This document shows positions 23,629 to 31,496 of a DNA stretch of 64,000 nt, one piece after another. This DNA is from Pikeienuella litoralis (GTDB lineage Bacteria; Pseudomonadota; Alphaproteobacteria; Rhodobacterales; Rhodobacteraceae), in contig NZ_JBBHER010000011.1 of assembly GCF_037646705.1 (NCBI RefSeq), positions 48,584 through 112,583 of the forward strand. Direction: 5' to 3'. The notes beneath the pieces were generated by a model. It was given only the letters and a program-made list of their open reading frames with translations. It was not told where the DNA came from and did not search any database. Every line of letters starts with the position of its first letter. The stretch's first letter is position 1. The translations under genes were made by a program, and so were the position numbers.

Positions 23629-24414
23629 TCATTGTGCTTCGATCAGGTATGTCTTGTTGGAGTATACAAGAAAAAACCCGATCGTCAGAAACAGGATGCC
23701 CAGGCCGCCGACATAGAACTCGGAGACATAGGTCGCGTGATAGGTGGGGTAGAACCCGCGCCGCATCAACCCCACCACATGGAGCACCGGATTGTACCAG
23801 AGGATGTCCTGCACGGTGCGCGGCATGTCCTCGTAGAGGAAGAAGACGCCTGAAATCAGGAACATGGGGCGGGTCACGATCTTCCAGACATTTCGATATG
23901 TCGGAACGAAGGCGAATATGACCGTATTGGTCGTGCCGACGCCGAGGCCGAGCAGGCTCGCGTAGCCCACCGCCTTCAGCAGCGCGACGTAATCGTAGAT
24001 CGTATGGATGTCCTCGACGACGACGATCCCGGAAAAGATGATGATCGACGATGTGGAGATGGTGAAGAACTGCAGGAAGAACCGCGCCAGGATCGCGTCG
24101 ATCGGGGTCACCCGCGGATAGGTCAGCAACGACTTGTTCATCGTGATCGCGGCGGCGGAAAACGCCGACAGTTCGGAATAGAACTGGAACGGAAGATAGC
24201 CGGTGGCGAAAAACAACGGAAAACTGGTGCCGATCGAGGGGGTGCGAATCGCCGCGCTGAACACGATCGACAGAATCAGGATCGCCCCCACCGGCTCGAG
24301 AATGGCCCAGATATAGCCGCCCGCCGACCGGCCATACCGGGTCGACATCTCGCGCATCATCAGGGCGATGATGACGCGGATGTTTACAAAGCTCGGCATC
24401 GCTTCTTTCGCCAT
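23629..24414 (-). CDS. Capsule export ABC-2 permease, KpsM-like
   Basis: 261 residues with about six hydrophobic helices and the ABC-2 permease pattern. MMREMSTRYGRSAGGYIWAILEPVGAI is the N-terminal amphipathic segment plus first helix, ending in the conserved WAxxEP. Near the C-terminus DILWYNPVLHVVGLMRRGFYPTY is the family signature region. It forms the membrane channel for the KpsT-like ATPase encoded immediately downstream. The gene diverges from the KpsE-like gene; about 190 bases lie between them, so a bidirectional promoter is plausible. Confidence 0.93.
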   Translation of the reverse strand: MAKEAMPSFVNIRVIIALMMREMSTRYGRSAGGYIWAILEPVGAILILSIVFSAAIRTPSIGTSFPLFFATGYLPFQFYSELSAFSAAAITMNKSLLTYPRVTPIDAILARFFLQFFTISTSSIIIFSGIVVVEDIHTIYDYVALLKAVGYASLLGLGVGTTNTVIFAFVPTYRNVWKIVTRPMFLISGVFFLYEDMPRTVQDILWYNPVLHVVGLMRRGFYPTYHATYVSEFYVGGLGILFLTIGFFLVYSNKTYLIEAQ

Positions 24415-24607
24415 ATCCGTCTCCCCGGGGGGCGCAGGCGGCAGTCTCGCCGCTACGGCTAGCCAGCGCGCCGCGTGTTGTCAAAGGGGCGGATGCCCGC
24501 AACCGGACCGCGAGGAGGGGCGGCCGGCCGCGTTGCAAATCTGTGCGGATGCGGGCATATCTCGCCCGCGCCGCCGACTTTCGCGTGCGCCGGGCAGGGC
24601 AGACCGG

Positions 24608-25924
24608 ATGACCGACAAGACCCCGAATCCAGCACAAACCCAGCCGAAAGGCGACGCGAAGCTCAGCGCGCCGCCGCTCTCCGGGCAGAAAAAGGCGCGG
24701 CCGGCCGGCGATGTCGCGAAGAGCGGCGCGCAGGCGAAGCCGCTGGCGGGCGGCGGCGGCGGGCAGGGGCCGAACCGGATGGTCGCGCGCCGTCCTGGCG
24801 CGCCGCGCCGGCCGGCGAACCGGACGCGGGCGCGGTTCCGGTTCCGTCACTGGCTTCTGGTCGTGAGCTTCGTCGTTCTGGTCGCCGCGCCGTCGATTTT
24901 CGCGGCCTGGTATCTGCATTTCCGGGCGGCGGATCAGTACGCCTCGCAACTCGCCTTCACCATCAAGTCGGACGAGGGGCCGACCCTCAGCACGCTTGGC
25001 GCCATCTTCGGCGGCGCCACCGGCGGGGCCGCCGACGACGCGGAGGTGCTTTACGGGTTCATTCAGAGCCAGAATCTGGTGAGCAAACTCCAGGATGAGC
25101 TGGATCTTCGGAAGCGCTTCAATCGCCACAAGGAGACCGACTGGTGGTTTTCTCTCGGCGACGATCCGTCGATCGAGGCGCTGACCGAATACTGGAAAAG
25201 CATGGTTCTCGTCTCCTTCGACGCCGGGATCGTCGAGGTGGAGGTGCGCGCGTTCGATCCGATCGATGCGCAGGAGATCGCCAAGGCCGTGCTGGCGGAA
25301 AGCACGGACCTGATCAACCGCCTGTCCGCCGAAGCGCGCGAGGACGCCGTTCGCGAGGCGCGGCTATACCTCGTGGAGACGACGGACCGGCTGCGAGACG
25401 TGCGGATGCGGCTCTCGGAGCTGCGGACCTCGGAGCGCCGCGTCGATCCGCGGCTCGATGTCGAGGCGCTGATGCGGCGGATCGGCGAGCTGGAGGCGGC
25501 GCTCACCCAGGAGCAGCTCCGGCTCGACCAACTCAAACAATTCGCCGACAAGGACGATTCGCGCGTGACGACGACAGAGCGGCGGATTCAGTCGCTTCAG
25601 ACCGCGATCGCAGAGGAGCGGGCCAAGGTCGTCACCGACGGAGAAGGCGGGGCTCTGACCGAATCGGTAGGCAAGTTCGAGGAGTTGAAGGTCGATCGAG
25701 AGCTGGCCGAGCAGGCCTATGCGGTGGCGCTCGCCTCCTTCGAGAACGCGAAAGGCGAGGCGCGCCGTCAGCAGCGCTATCTGTCGGCCCATGTCGCGCC
25801 GACGCTGGCCGAGACGCCGCAATACCCGGAACGCTACATGCTTGGCGGGCTGGTTTTCGTTTTCCTGTTCATGGGATGGGTCGTTCTGGTGATGATCGCC
25901 TACAATGTGAAGGATCGGCGCTAG
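24608..25924 (+). CDS. Capsule export inner-membrane/periplasmic protein, KpsE-like (PCP-2b)
   Basis: 438 residues. A basic, proline-rich cytosolic N-terminus of about 78 residues is followed by helix RHWLLVVSFVVLVAAPSIF, a large periplasmic domain and a C-terminal helix (YMLGGLVFVFLFMGWVVLV) near 411-434. The periplasmic region contains a long charged coiled coil (about 250-370, for example RLRDVRMRLSELRTSERR). This is the layout of KpsE/CtrB/BexC proteins that bridge the ABC exporter and the outer-membrane channel. A matching KpsD-type channel is not adjacent; the ExoF/Wza-like protein at 42-43 kb belongs to the other locus. The start at 24608 is chosen because upstream residues would be arginine-rich, non-conserved sequence. 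Confidence 0.9.
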   Translation: MTDKTPNPAQTQPKGDAKLSAPPLSGQKKARPAGDVAKSGAQAKPLAGGGGGQGPNRMVARRPGAPRRPANRTRARFRFRHWLLVVSFVVLVAAPSIFAAWYLHFRAADQYASQLAFTIKSDEGPTLSTLGAIFGGATGGAADDAEVLYGFIQSQNLVSKLQDELDLRKRFNRHKETDWWFSLGDDPSIEALTEYWKSMVLVSFDAGIVEVEVRAFDPIDAQEIAKAVLAESTDLINRLSAEAREDAVREARLYLVETTDRLRDVRMRLSELRTSERRVDPRLDVEALMRRIGELEAALTQEQLRLDQLKQFADKDDSRVTTTERRIQSLQTAIAEERAKVVTDGEGGALTESVGKFEELKVDRELAEQAYAVALASFENAKGEARRQQRYLSAHVAPTLAETPQYPERYMLGGLVFVFLFMGWVVLVMIAYNVKDRR

Positions 25925-25931
25925 GCTGGCC

Positions 25932-26906
25932 ATGCTCCGGCCTCTTTTCACCCGCGCGCTGACGACGCAGAATTCGCCGACGGCGGCGCTCTATTTCGCG
26001 GACGCCTGCGCGGACTGGATTCGGGAGGGGCGGGTCACGCGCCACGCGCCGACCGTCTTCACCTCGGCGACCACGCGGCTGGTGATCCGGCATGACGCGC
26101 GCGCCGGGCGCGACAGCCGACGCCGGCGCCATGTCTATTTGATTGACGATGCGATCGACCTGGACGGAGCGGACGCCGCGCTGTCGCGCTATTGGCGGTT
26201 CAAGCTGGACCGCGTGGAGCGCGCGGCGGCGGCCGCGTTTCTGCCGGGCGCGGCGGCGGTGGTCGTCAGTTCGGCCGCGCTGGAGCGGATGATTAGAGCG
26301 CGGGCGCCGGATGCGGAGATCCGCCGGCTCGACCCTTACTGGGCCACGCCTTTTTCCGATCTAGCGCATCATCGCCAAGGGGGCGCGTTTCGCGTCGCCT
26401 ATCTCGGCAGTCAGGTTCACGGCCCGGATTTCGCGCCGCTTGCGCCGATGTTGCGCGGGTTTCTTGAAGACTGGCCGGAAGCCGAGCTTATCGTCGGAGG
26501 CGGCCATGGCGGGCTTGTCGGCCATCCGCGCGCGCGCGATCTCGGCGCGATGGGCTGGCGGGACTGGCGGCGCGCCTTGCCGACGCTTCGCCCGCATGTC
26601 GCGCTCTATCCTTTGGCGGAGACGCCGTTCAACGCGGCGCGCTCGCTGAACAAACTGATCGAGCACGCGGTCGTCGGCGCGGCGGGGCTCTATGCGTCGA
26701 TCTGGCCCGGCGCGGCGCTGGCGGAGCGGGCCGGAGCGGGACGCGCGCTCGGGAGCGACCCCGGCGCGTGGCGCGCGGCGCTGGATCTGATGGCCGCGGA
26801 CCGGGAGATGACGCGCGGGATGGCCGTGGCGGGGGGCGATCTGGCGGGCCGGATCAATGACGCCTCCGCGCAGCGGAGGCTCTGGGCCGAGCTTCTGGAG
26901 CTTTAG
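25932..26906 (+). CDS. Putative glycosyltransferase of the capsule locus
   Basis: 324 residues, starting seven bases after the KpsE-like stop and so in the same operon. The C-terminal half resembles a GT-B nucleotide-sugar domain: FRVAYLGSQVHGPDFAPL, AELIVGGGHGGL, and LRPHVALYPLAETPFNAARSLNKLIEHA. The last is the acidic-residue region that binds donor sugar in GT1/GT4-like enzymes. The N-terminal half has VYLIDDAID and VVVSSAALERM. No signal peptide or membrane helix is seen. It probably adds a sugar to the capsule repeat; donor and linkage cannot be read from the sequence, and the assignment rests on fold-level resemblance plus location. Confidence 0.65.
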   Translation: MLRPLFTRALTTQNSPTAALYFADACADWIREGRVTRHAPTVFTSATTRLVIRHDARAGRDSRRRRHVYLIDDAIDLDGADAALSRYWRFKLDRVERAAAAAFLPGAAAVVVSSAALERMIRARAPDAEIRRLDPYWATPFSDLAHHRQGGAFRVAYLGSQVHGPDFAPLAPMLRGFLEDWPEAELIVGGGHGGLVGHPRARDLGAMGWRDWRRALPTLRPHVALYPLAETPFNAARSLNKLIEHAVVGAAGLYASIWPGAALAERAGAGRALGSDPGAWRAALDLMAADREMTRGMAVAGGDLAGRINDASAQRRLWAELLEL

Positions 26907-27026
26907 GCGCGGGGGCCGCCGAACGAGTCCGCTGAAGCCGGGCCTTAGTCTGGCTGGCTCGTCTCAATCGCCGAGAGCGGCGCGGAGCATGGGGGCGCAT
27001 CTGAGGGATTTGCGCGGGCGAGAGAT

Positions 27027-27102
27027 TGGCGCCGGCTGAGGGACTCGAACCCCCGACATCGTGATTACAAATCACGCGCTCTACCATCTGAGCTAAGCCG
27101 GC
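27027..27102 (-). tRNA. tRNA-Thr (TGT)
   Basis: The minus strand forms a cloverleaf. The acceptor is GCCGGCT paired with AGCCGGC, the D arm is TAGCTCAGATGGTAGAGC, and the anticodon stem is CGTGA/TCACG with loop TTTGTAA. The anticodon TGT is read from plus 27067-27069. The T arm is GGGGG TTCGAGT CCCTC, and CCA is encoded (27027-27029). The next gene on the same strand lies upstream with no overlap. No terminator hairpin with a T tract is evident after it. Confidence 0.96.
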
Positions 27103-27158
27103 CGCCCCGCCTCGGGCGCGATGTCCGATACAGGGTTTCCGAGCGCTGCGCAACGCGG

Positions 27159-29876
27159 TCAGTCCTTGAGGACGCCTTTCAGCAGCTGGTTGAGCGCGCG
27201 CGTCGGATCGACGATCGGCGCCGGCTTGTCCTGCTTCGCGTCGCCTTTCGCGCCCTGCTTCTTTCCGTTCTGTCTCGGGGGCTTCGACTGGCCCTTGGGG
27301 GCGGTCAACGCCTCAAGCGCGCCCTTGGCGGCGCCGCCAAGCGTCCCGGCGGCGCCGTCCTGAATCAGGTCCTTCACCGCGTCCGCCGCGCCGGAGGGAT
27401 CGGTCAGGAGGAGATCGAGCCCGGTCTTCAGATCGGGGCGGATGGAGAGAGCGGCCCAGGGGCCGGTGACGATCAGTGGAAACGCCAGACCGCTCTTCTC
27501 CCTGTCGCCGCCCTGGCCTTTGAGCGTGGCGACGGCTTTCGGCGTCAGCCGCGCATCCACCGTTTGCGCGCCGAGATCGACGGAGCCCTCGCCGGAGACG
27601 CGGATCAGCGGGCCGAGGAGCGCGAAGTCGGTGGTTCGCAGAACGCCCCCGGAGATGGTGAAGACGCTGGAGATCTCGGAAAAGTCGGTCTTCTGCGCGC
27701 CGCCGTCGCCGCCGATCAGGCCGGCGCCCAGATTGCGCGCCATCGCCGCCAGATTGTAGCCGACCAGAGCGCCGTCGGTCAGCTTCATCTCGCCGAAGCC
27801 TTCGAGGCTCCGCATGATCTCGTCCAGGGTTTCACCCGCGCCGGAGACATTGAGGCCGCCGGCGCCGAGCCCTTCGAGCGACGTGATCCCGGCGAGGTTG
27901 CGGAGCGCCGGCCGGAGCTTGACGCCGGAAGCGGAAAAAGCCGCGCTGAAGGCGTTGCCTCTCGCGCCGTCCAGCGTGACCGATCCCGTGACGCCGCCGC
28001 CATAGAGGCCGAGCTTTTCGATCTGGAGATCGAGCCGTCCGTCCGAGACTGTCGCCTCGATTTGGCTCGCCCCAACTTTCATCTGCGGGAGTGTCGCCGA
28101 TTTCACCCTGACGCCAATCCTCGCATCGAACGTCGAGAGAGCGGTGAGGTCGATCCGCTCCCGGCTCCAGCCTGAGGCGCCGGCGGGGGGCGGTGCGGAA
28201 TCGGCGGCGCCAAGATAGGGCGTGAGATCGACGTCGCCCGCCCGGAGGTCGCCGTTCAGCGTCAAACGCTCGCCCGCGGCGATCCCGAGGGCGCCGGAGA
28301 GGGTGAGCGCGTCCAGTGAAAGCGCCGTCGCCTTGAGGCGGACGCCGCCGGCCGCCGGGATGGAGAGGTCGCCTTTGAAACTGAGCGTCCGGAAGGCGTC
28401 CGGCGGCATGTTGTCCGGCAGCGGGAGGGCGGCCAGCCGGGCGAGCGCGCGCAGATCCGGAGAGTCGAACTCCACCGCGCCGTCGACGCTGGGCGAGCCG
28501 CTCTCGGGCGCGGCGATATCGCCGGCGAAAACCAGCGTGGCGGCGCCGTCGAGCGCGGCGTCGGCCTTCAGCGCGAACGCGCGGGTTGTCGGCCAGTCAG
28601 CCCCGCCGGTCATCGAAAGATCGACGGAGGCGTGGCGATCGCCGCGCATGCCGCCGCCCTTCGCGCTGAAAGAGAGGCCGCTTCCGGAAAGAGAGACCGC
28701 GCCTTTCAGCGTGAGCGCGGCGAAGTCGGCGAGCGGCGCGGGCGCCGCTCCCGACACCCATTCGGCCGCGGCCGCGGGCGCCGCCGCGGTGAGATCGTAG
28801 GCCCCATTCAACGCCACCGGAAAGCGGCCTGAGTCGGCTGCGACATCGCCCTTGTAAACGAAGCGGAAAAGGTCGTTGACGGCGGCGTCAAGGTTGACCG
28901 CGAAGGCGCGCCGCTCGGCCCAGTCCGCGCCGCCGGTGGCGGCGAGCGAGAGCGTCGCGGCCTTTCCCCCCCGCGTGACGGCGCCGGTGAGCGCGGCCTT
29001 GGCCGTCTCGGTGAGGACGATGTCGCCGTCGAGGTTGAGATCGGTCAGCCCCTCGAGCGCGTCCGGCGCCGGGGCGCCGGCGGCCCAGCCGAACGCCGCC
29101 GCGGGGTCTTTCGACGCGAGGTGAAATACGCCGGCGGCGCGGGGCCGACCGTCGGGGCCGGGCCGCGTCACCTTGCCGTCATAGCTGGCCGAGCCGGCGT
29201 CGCTGGCGAGCGATAGGCGCAGCGCGGTCTCCTCTCCCCGCAAGAGGGCGGCGGGGTTCGACAGCCCGAAATCGAGCGTGATCTTCTTTTCGCGCCAGTT
29301 TGCGGAGCCGGTCACGGCGAGCGGTTGATCGAGGCCGGGCAGCGTCGCCTCCGCGTTCAACCGATCGAGTTCGATCCTTGCGCCGCCGCGCCGGTCGACG
29401 AAGGTCAGCGCGCCGTTCTCGATGAACAATTCGTCGACGATCAGGCTCTGGATCCCACCGCCGTCTCCACCGCCGTCTCCGCCTTCGGCCCCGGCGAACT
29501 CCCAGTTCGCCTCCCCGGCCTCGTTGACTTCGAGAGAGACGACGGGATCTTCGAGGCGCACTTCGCGGATGCGGATCTCGCCGCGGATGAGCGGCGCGAG
29601 GTCGATCCCGATCCGCACGCCCGAGGCGGCGATCAACGCCGGCGCCTCGCCCCATTCAGCGTTGCCGAGGGCGACCGCGCCGGTCTCGACGCCGAGAACC
29701 GGAAAGAAGCTCGGCGAAAGCCCGCCGGTCAGCGTCAGGCTCCGGCCGGTCGCGGCTTTCACCTGATCGCCCGCGATCTTCGCGATCCTCTCGGTCGGCA
29801 GGAACGCGACGAAAGCGACCGCCGCGACGACGCCGAGCGAGAGGAGGGCGACGATGATTTTCAGGGCGCGGCGCAT
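27159..29876 (-). CDS. AsmA family protein
   Basis: 905 residues. A single N-terminal membrane helix (LKIIVALLSLGVVAAVAFVAFLP) precedes the AsmA N-domain (IAKIAGDQVKAATGRSLTLTGGLSPSFFPVLGVETGAVALGNAEWG). A long beta-rich periplasmic body with repeated GxADWxxxRAFAL-type strands follows, then the AsmA C-terminal signature region near 660-760 (FSASGVKLRPALRNLAG, GLNVSGAGETLDEIMRSLEG). The family (AsmA, YhdP, TamB relatives) forms beta-groove proteins linked to lipid transfer and outer-membrane homeostasis. The last 60 residues are lysine/glutamine-rich and probably disordered. It diverges from glyQ. Confidence 0.92.
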   Translation of the reverse strand: MRRALKIIVALLSLGVVAAVAFVAFLPTERIAKIAGDQVKAATGRSLTLTGGLSPSFFPVLGVETGAVALGNAEWGEAPALIAASGVRIGIDLAPLIRGEIRIREVRLEDPVVSLEVNEAGEANWEFAGAEGGDGGGDGGGIQSLIVDELFIENGALTFVDRRGGARIELDRLNAEATLPGLDQPLAVTGSANWREKKITLDFGLSNPAALLRGEETALRLSLASDAGSASYDGKVTRPGPDGRPRAAGVFHLASKDPAAAFGWAAGAPAPDALEGLTDLNLDGDIVLTETAKAALTGAVTRGGKAATLSLAATGGADWAERRAFAVNLDAAVNDLFRFVYKGDVAADSGRFPVALNGAYDLTAAAPAAAAEWVSGAAPAPLADFAALTLKGAVSLSGSGLSFSAKGGGMRGDRHASVDLSMTGGADWPTTRAFALKADAALDGAATLVFAGDIAAPESGSPSVDGAVEFDSPDLRALARLAALPLPDNMPPDAFRTLSFKGDLSIPAAGGVRLKATALSLDALTLSGALGIAAGERLTLNGDLRAGDVDLTPYLGAADSAPPPAGASGWSRERIDLTALSTFDARIGVRVKSATLPQMKVGASQIEATVSDGRLDLQIEKLGLYGGGVTGSVTLDGARGNAFSAAFSASGVKLRPALRNLAGITSLEGLGAGGLNVSGAGETLDEIMRSLEGFGEMKLTDGALVGYNLAAMARNLGAGLIGGDGGAQKTDFSEISSVFTISGGVLRTTDFALLGPLIRVSGEGSVDLGAQTVDARLTPKAVATLKGQGGDREKSGLAFPLIVTGPWAALSIRPDLKTGLDLLLTDPSGAADAVKDLIQDGAAGTLGGAAKGALEALTAPKGQSKPPRQNGKKQGAKGDAKQDKPAPIVDPTRALNQLLKGVLKD

Positions 29877-30096
29877 GAGCGACTCCGGGTCGGCGAATCG
29901 GCGGTTCTGACCATAAGCGCCCTTGCGGTGAAAATCAGGTGTGGCGCAGGGCCCCGCGCGCGCCGCGCGTGCGAGCTCCCGATATCGGGCGGCGCCGGGA
30001 ACCGCGTGACCGCAGTCGTCGGCGCAGGCTCCGCCGCGTTGACCGGTCGGACGTTGAGGGCTAGGAACGGCGCGCCGCCGCGCCCGAGGATTACCG

Positions 30097-31014
30097 ATGT
30101 CAGATCAGCCGAAAAGCTTTCAGGAGATCATCCTCCGGCTTCAGACCTATTGGGCGGAGCGCGGCTGCGCGCTGCTTCAGCCCTATGACATGGAGGTGGG
30201 CGCCGGCACCTTCCATCCGGCGACGACGCTGCGCGCGCTCGGCCCCCGCCCGTGGGCGGCGGCCTATGTGCAGCCGTCGCGCCGCCCGACGGATGGGCGC
30301 TATGGCGACAACCCCAACAGGCTGCAACATTATTACCAGTTCCAGGTGGTCATCAAGCCGAGCCCGCCGGATCTGCAGGATCTCTATCTCGGCAGCCTGG
30401 CGGCGATCGGCGTCGACATGGCGCTGCATGACGTCCGCTTTGTCGAGGACGATTGGGAGAGCCCGACCCTCGGCGCGTCCGGGCTCGGCTGGGAGGTCTG
30501 GTGCGATGGCATGGAGGTGAGCCAGTTCACCTATTTCCAGCAGGTCGCGGGCCATGACTGCCGGCCGGTCACGGGTGAACTGACCTATGGGCTGGAGCGG
30601 CTGGCGATGCATGTGCTGGGCGTCGAACATGTGATGGAGCTTCCGTTCAACGCGCCGGATGCGCCGATCCCGCTCAGCTATGGCGATGTCTTCCGTCAGA
30701 CGGAGCGCGAATACAGCCGCTGGAATTTCGATGTCGCGGACACGGCGACGCTGCTGCGGCATTTCGAGGACGCGGAGGCCGAGTGCCGCCGCATCGTCTC
30801 GGCGGCGGAGACCGATCCGAAGACCGGGCGCGAAATTCCGATGGCGCACCCCGCCTATGACCAATGCATCAAGGCGAGCCACATCTTCAACCTGCTGGAT
30901 GCGCGCGGCGTGATCTCGGTGACCGAGCGGCAGGCCTATATCGGCCGGGTGCGGGCGCTCTCGAAACTCTGCGCGGACGCGTTCCTGCTGACCGAAGCCG
31001 GGCGCGCGGCATGA
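30097..31014 (+). CDS. glyQ: Glycyl-tRNA synthetase alpha subunit
   Basis: 305 residues, the standard length. It carries the catalytic core of the tetrameric bacterial GlyRS that charges tRNA-Gly. It begins SFQEIILRLQTYWAERGCALLQPYDMEVGAGTFHPATTLR, split here by eye into the motif 1 region. Clear family segments are AAYVQPSRRPTDGRYGDNPNR (motif 2 loop) and ELTYGLERLAMHVLGV (motif 3). The start follows GAGGATTACCG. The stop overlaps the ATG of the DUF6446-like gene (ATGA at 31011-31014), placing three genes in one operon with glyS. Confidence 0.98.
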   Translation: MSDQPKSFQEIILRLQTYWAERGCALLQPYDMEVGAGTFHPATTLRALGPRPWAAAYVQPSRRPTDGRYGDNPNRLQHYYQFQVVIKPSPPDLQDLYLGSLAAIGVDMALHDVRFVEDDWESPTLGASGLGWEVWCDGMEVSQFTYFQQVAGHDCRPVTGELTYGLERLAMHVLGVEHVMELPFNAPDAPIPLSYGDVFRQTEREYSRWNFDVADTATLLRHFEDAEAECRRIVSAAETDPKTGREIPMAHPAYDQCIKASHIFNLLDARGVISVTERQAYIGRVRALSKLCADAFLLTEAGRAA

Positions 31015-31496
31015 CGAAAGGGCGGCTCATCATCGTCGCGCTCGCGGTTTTCGCCGTGATCTTCGGCGCTGTGCTCTGGTGGTATCAGACGCGCGGTTAT
31101 TACGTCGAGGTGACGGGCGTCGATACGGTGCGGATCGCCGGCGTGGACGTGCCGGTGGAGGAGTACCTGGGGCTGGACGCGCCGACCTCGCCGTTGAAGA
31201 TGCGGGGCTGTTTCAAGGCCCCGCCGTTCGAGGCGCCCCCGGCGCCGGACGCCGCGCCTCTGGTCGCGCCGGGCTGGTTCTCCTGTTTCGACGCGGGCGT
31301 CATCGAGGCGGATCTGGCGACCGGCGCGGCGAAAGCGTTCCTCGCGGAAGCCAACACCCCTTACGGGTTCGACCGGATCGTCGCGGCCTATCCTGACGGG
31401 CGCGCCTTTCAATGGCGCCAGATCAACAGCTGCGGCGCCGCCTTTTTCGCGGGGAGGGAGACGCCCGCCGATTGTCCAATTCCGGAAAGCGAATAA
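31011..31496 (+). CDS. Small membrane-anchored DUF6446-like protein between glyQ and glyS
   Basis: 161 residues. One N-terminal hydrophobic helix (LIIVALAVFAVIFGAVLWWYQ) anchors a periplasmic domain with four cysteines (MRGCFK, WFSCFD, NSCGAA, ADCPI), which could form two disulfides. Other recognisable blocks are YYVEVTG and NTPYGFDRIVAAYPDGRAFQWRQIN. It resembles the DUF6446 family, which I recall between glyQ and glyS in Rhodobacterales; this is recollection, not a search. It overlaps glyQ by four bases and its TAA shares one base with the glyS ATG, so all three are translationally coupled. Function is unknown. Confidence 0.85.
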   Translation: MTKGRLIIVALAVFAVIFGAVLWWYQTRGYYVEVTGVDTVRIAGVDVPVEEYLGLDAPTSPLKMRGCFKAPPFEAPPAPDAAPLVAPGWFSCFDAGVIEADLATGAAKAFLAEANTPYGFDRIVAAYPDGRAFQWRQINSCGAAFFAGRETPADCPIPESE

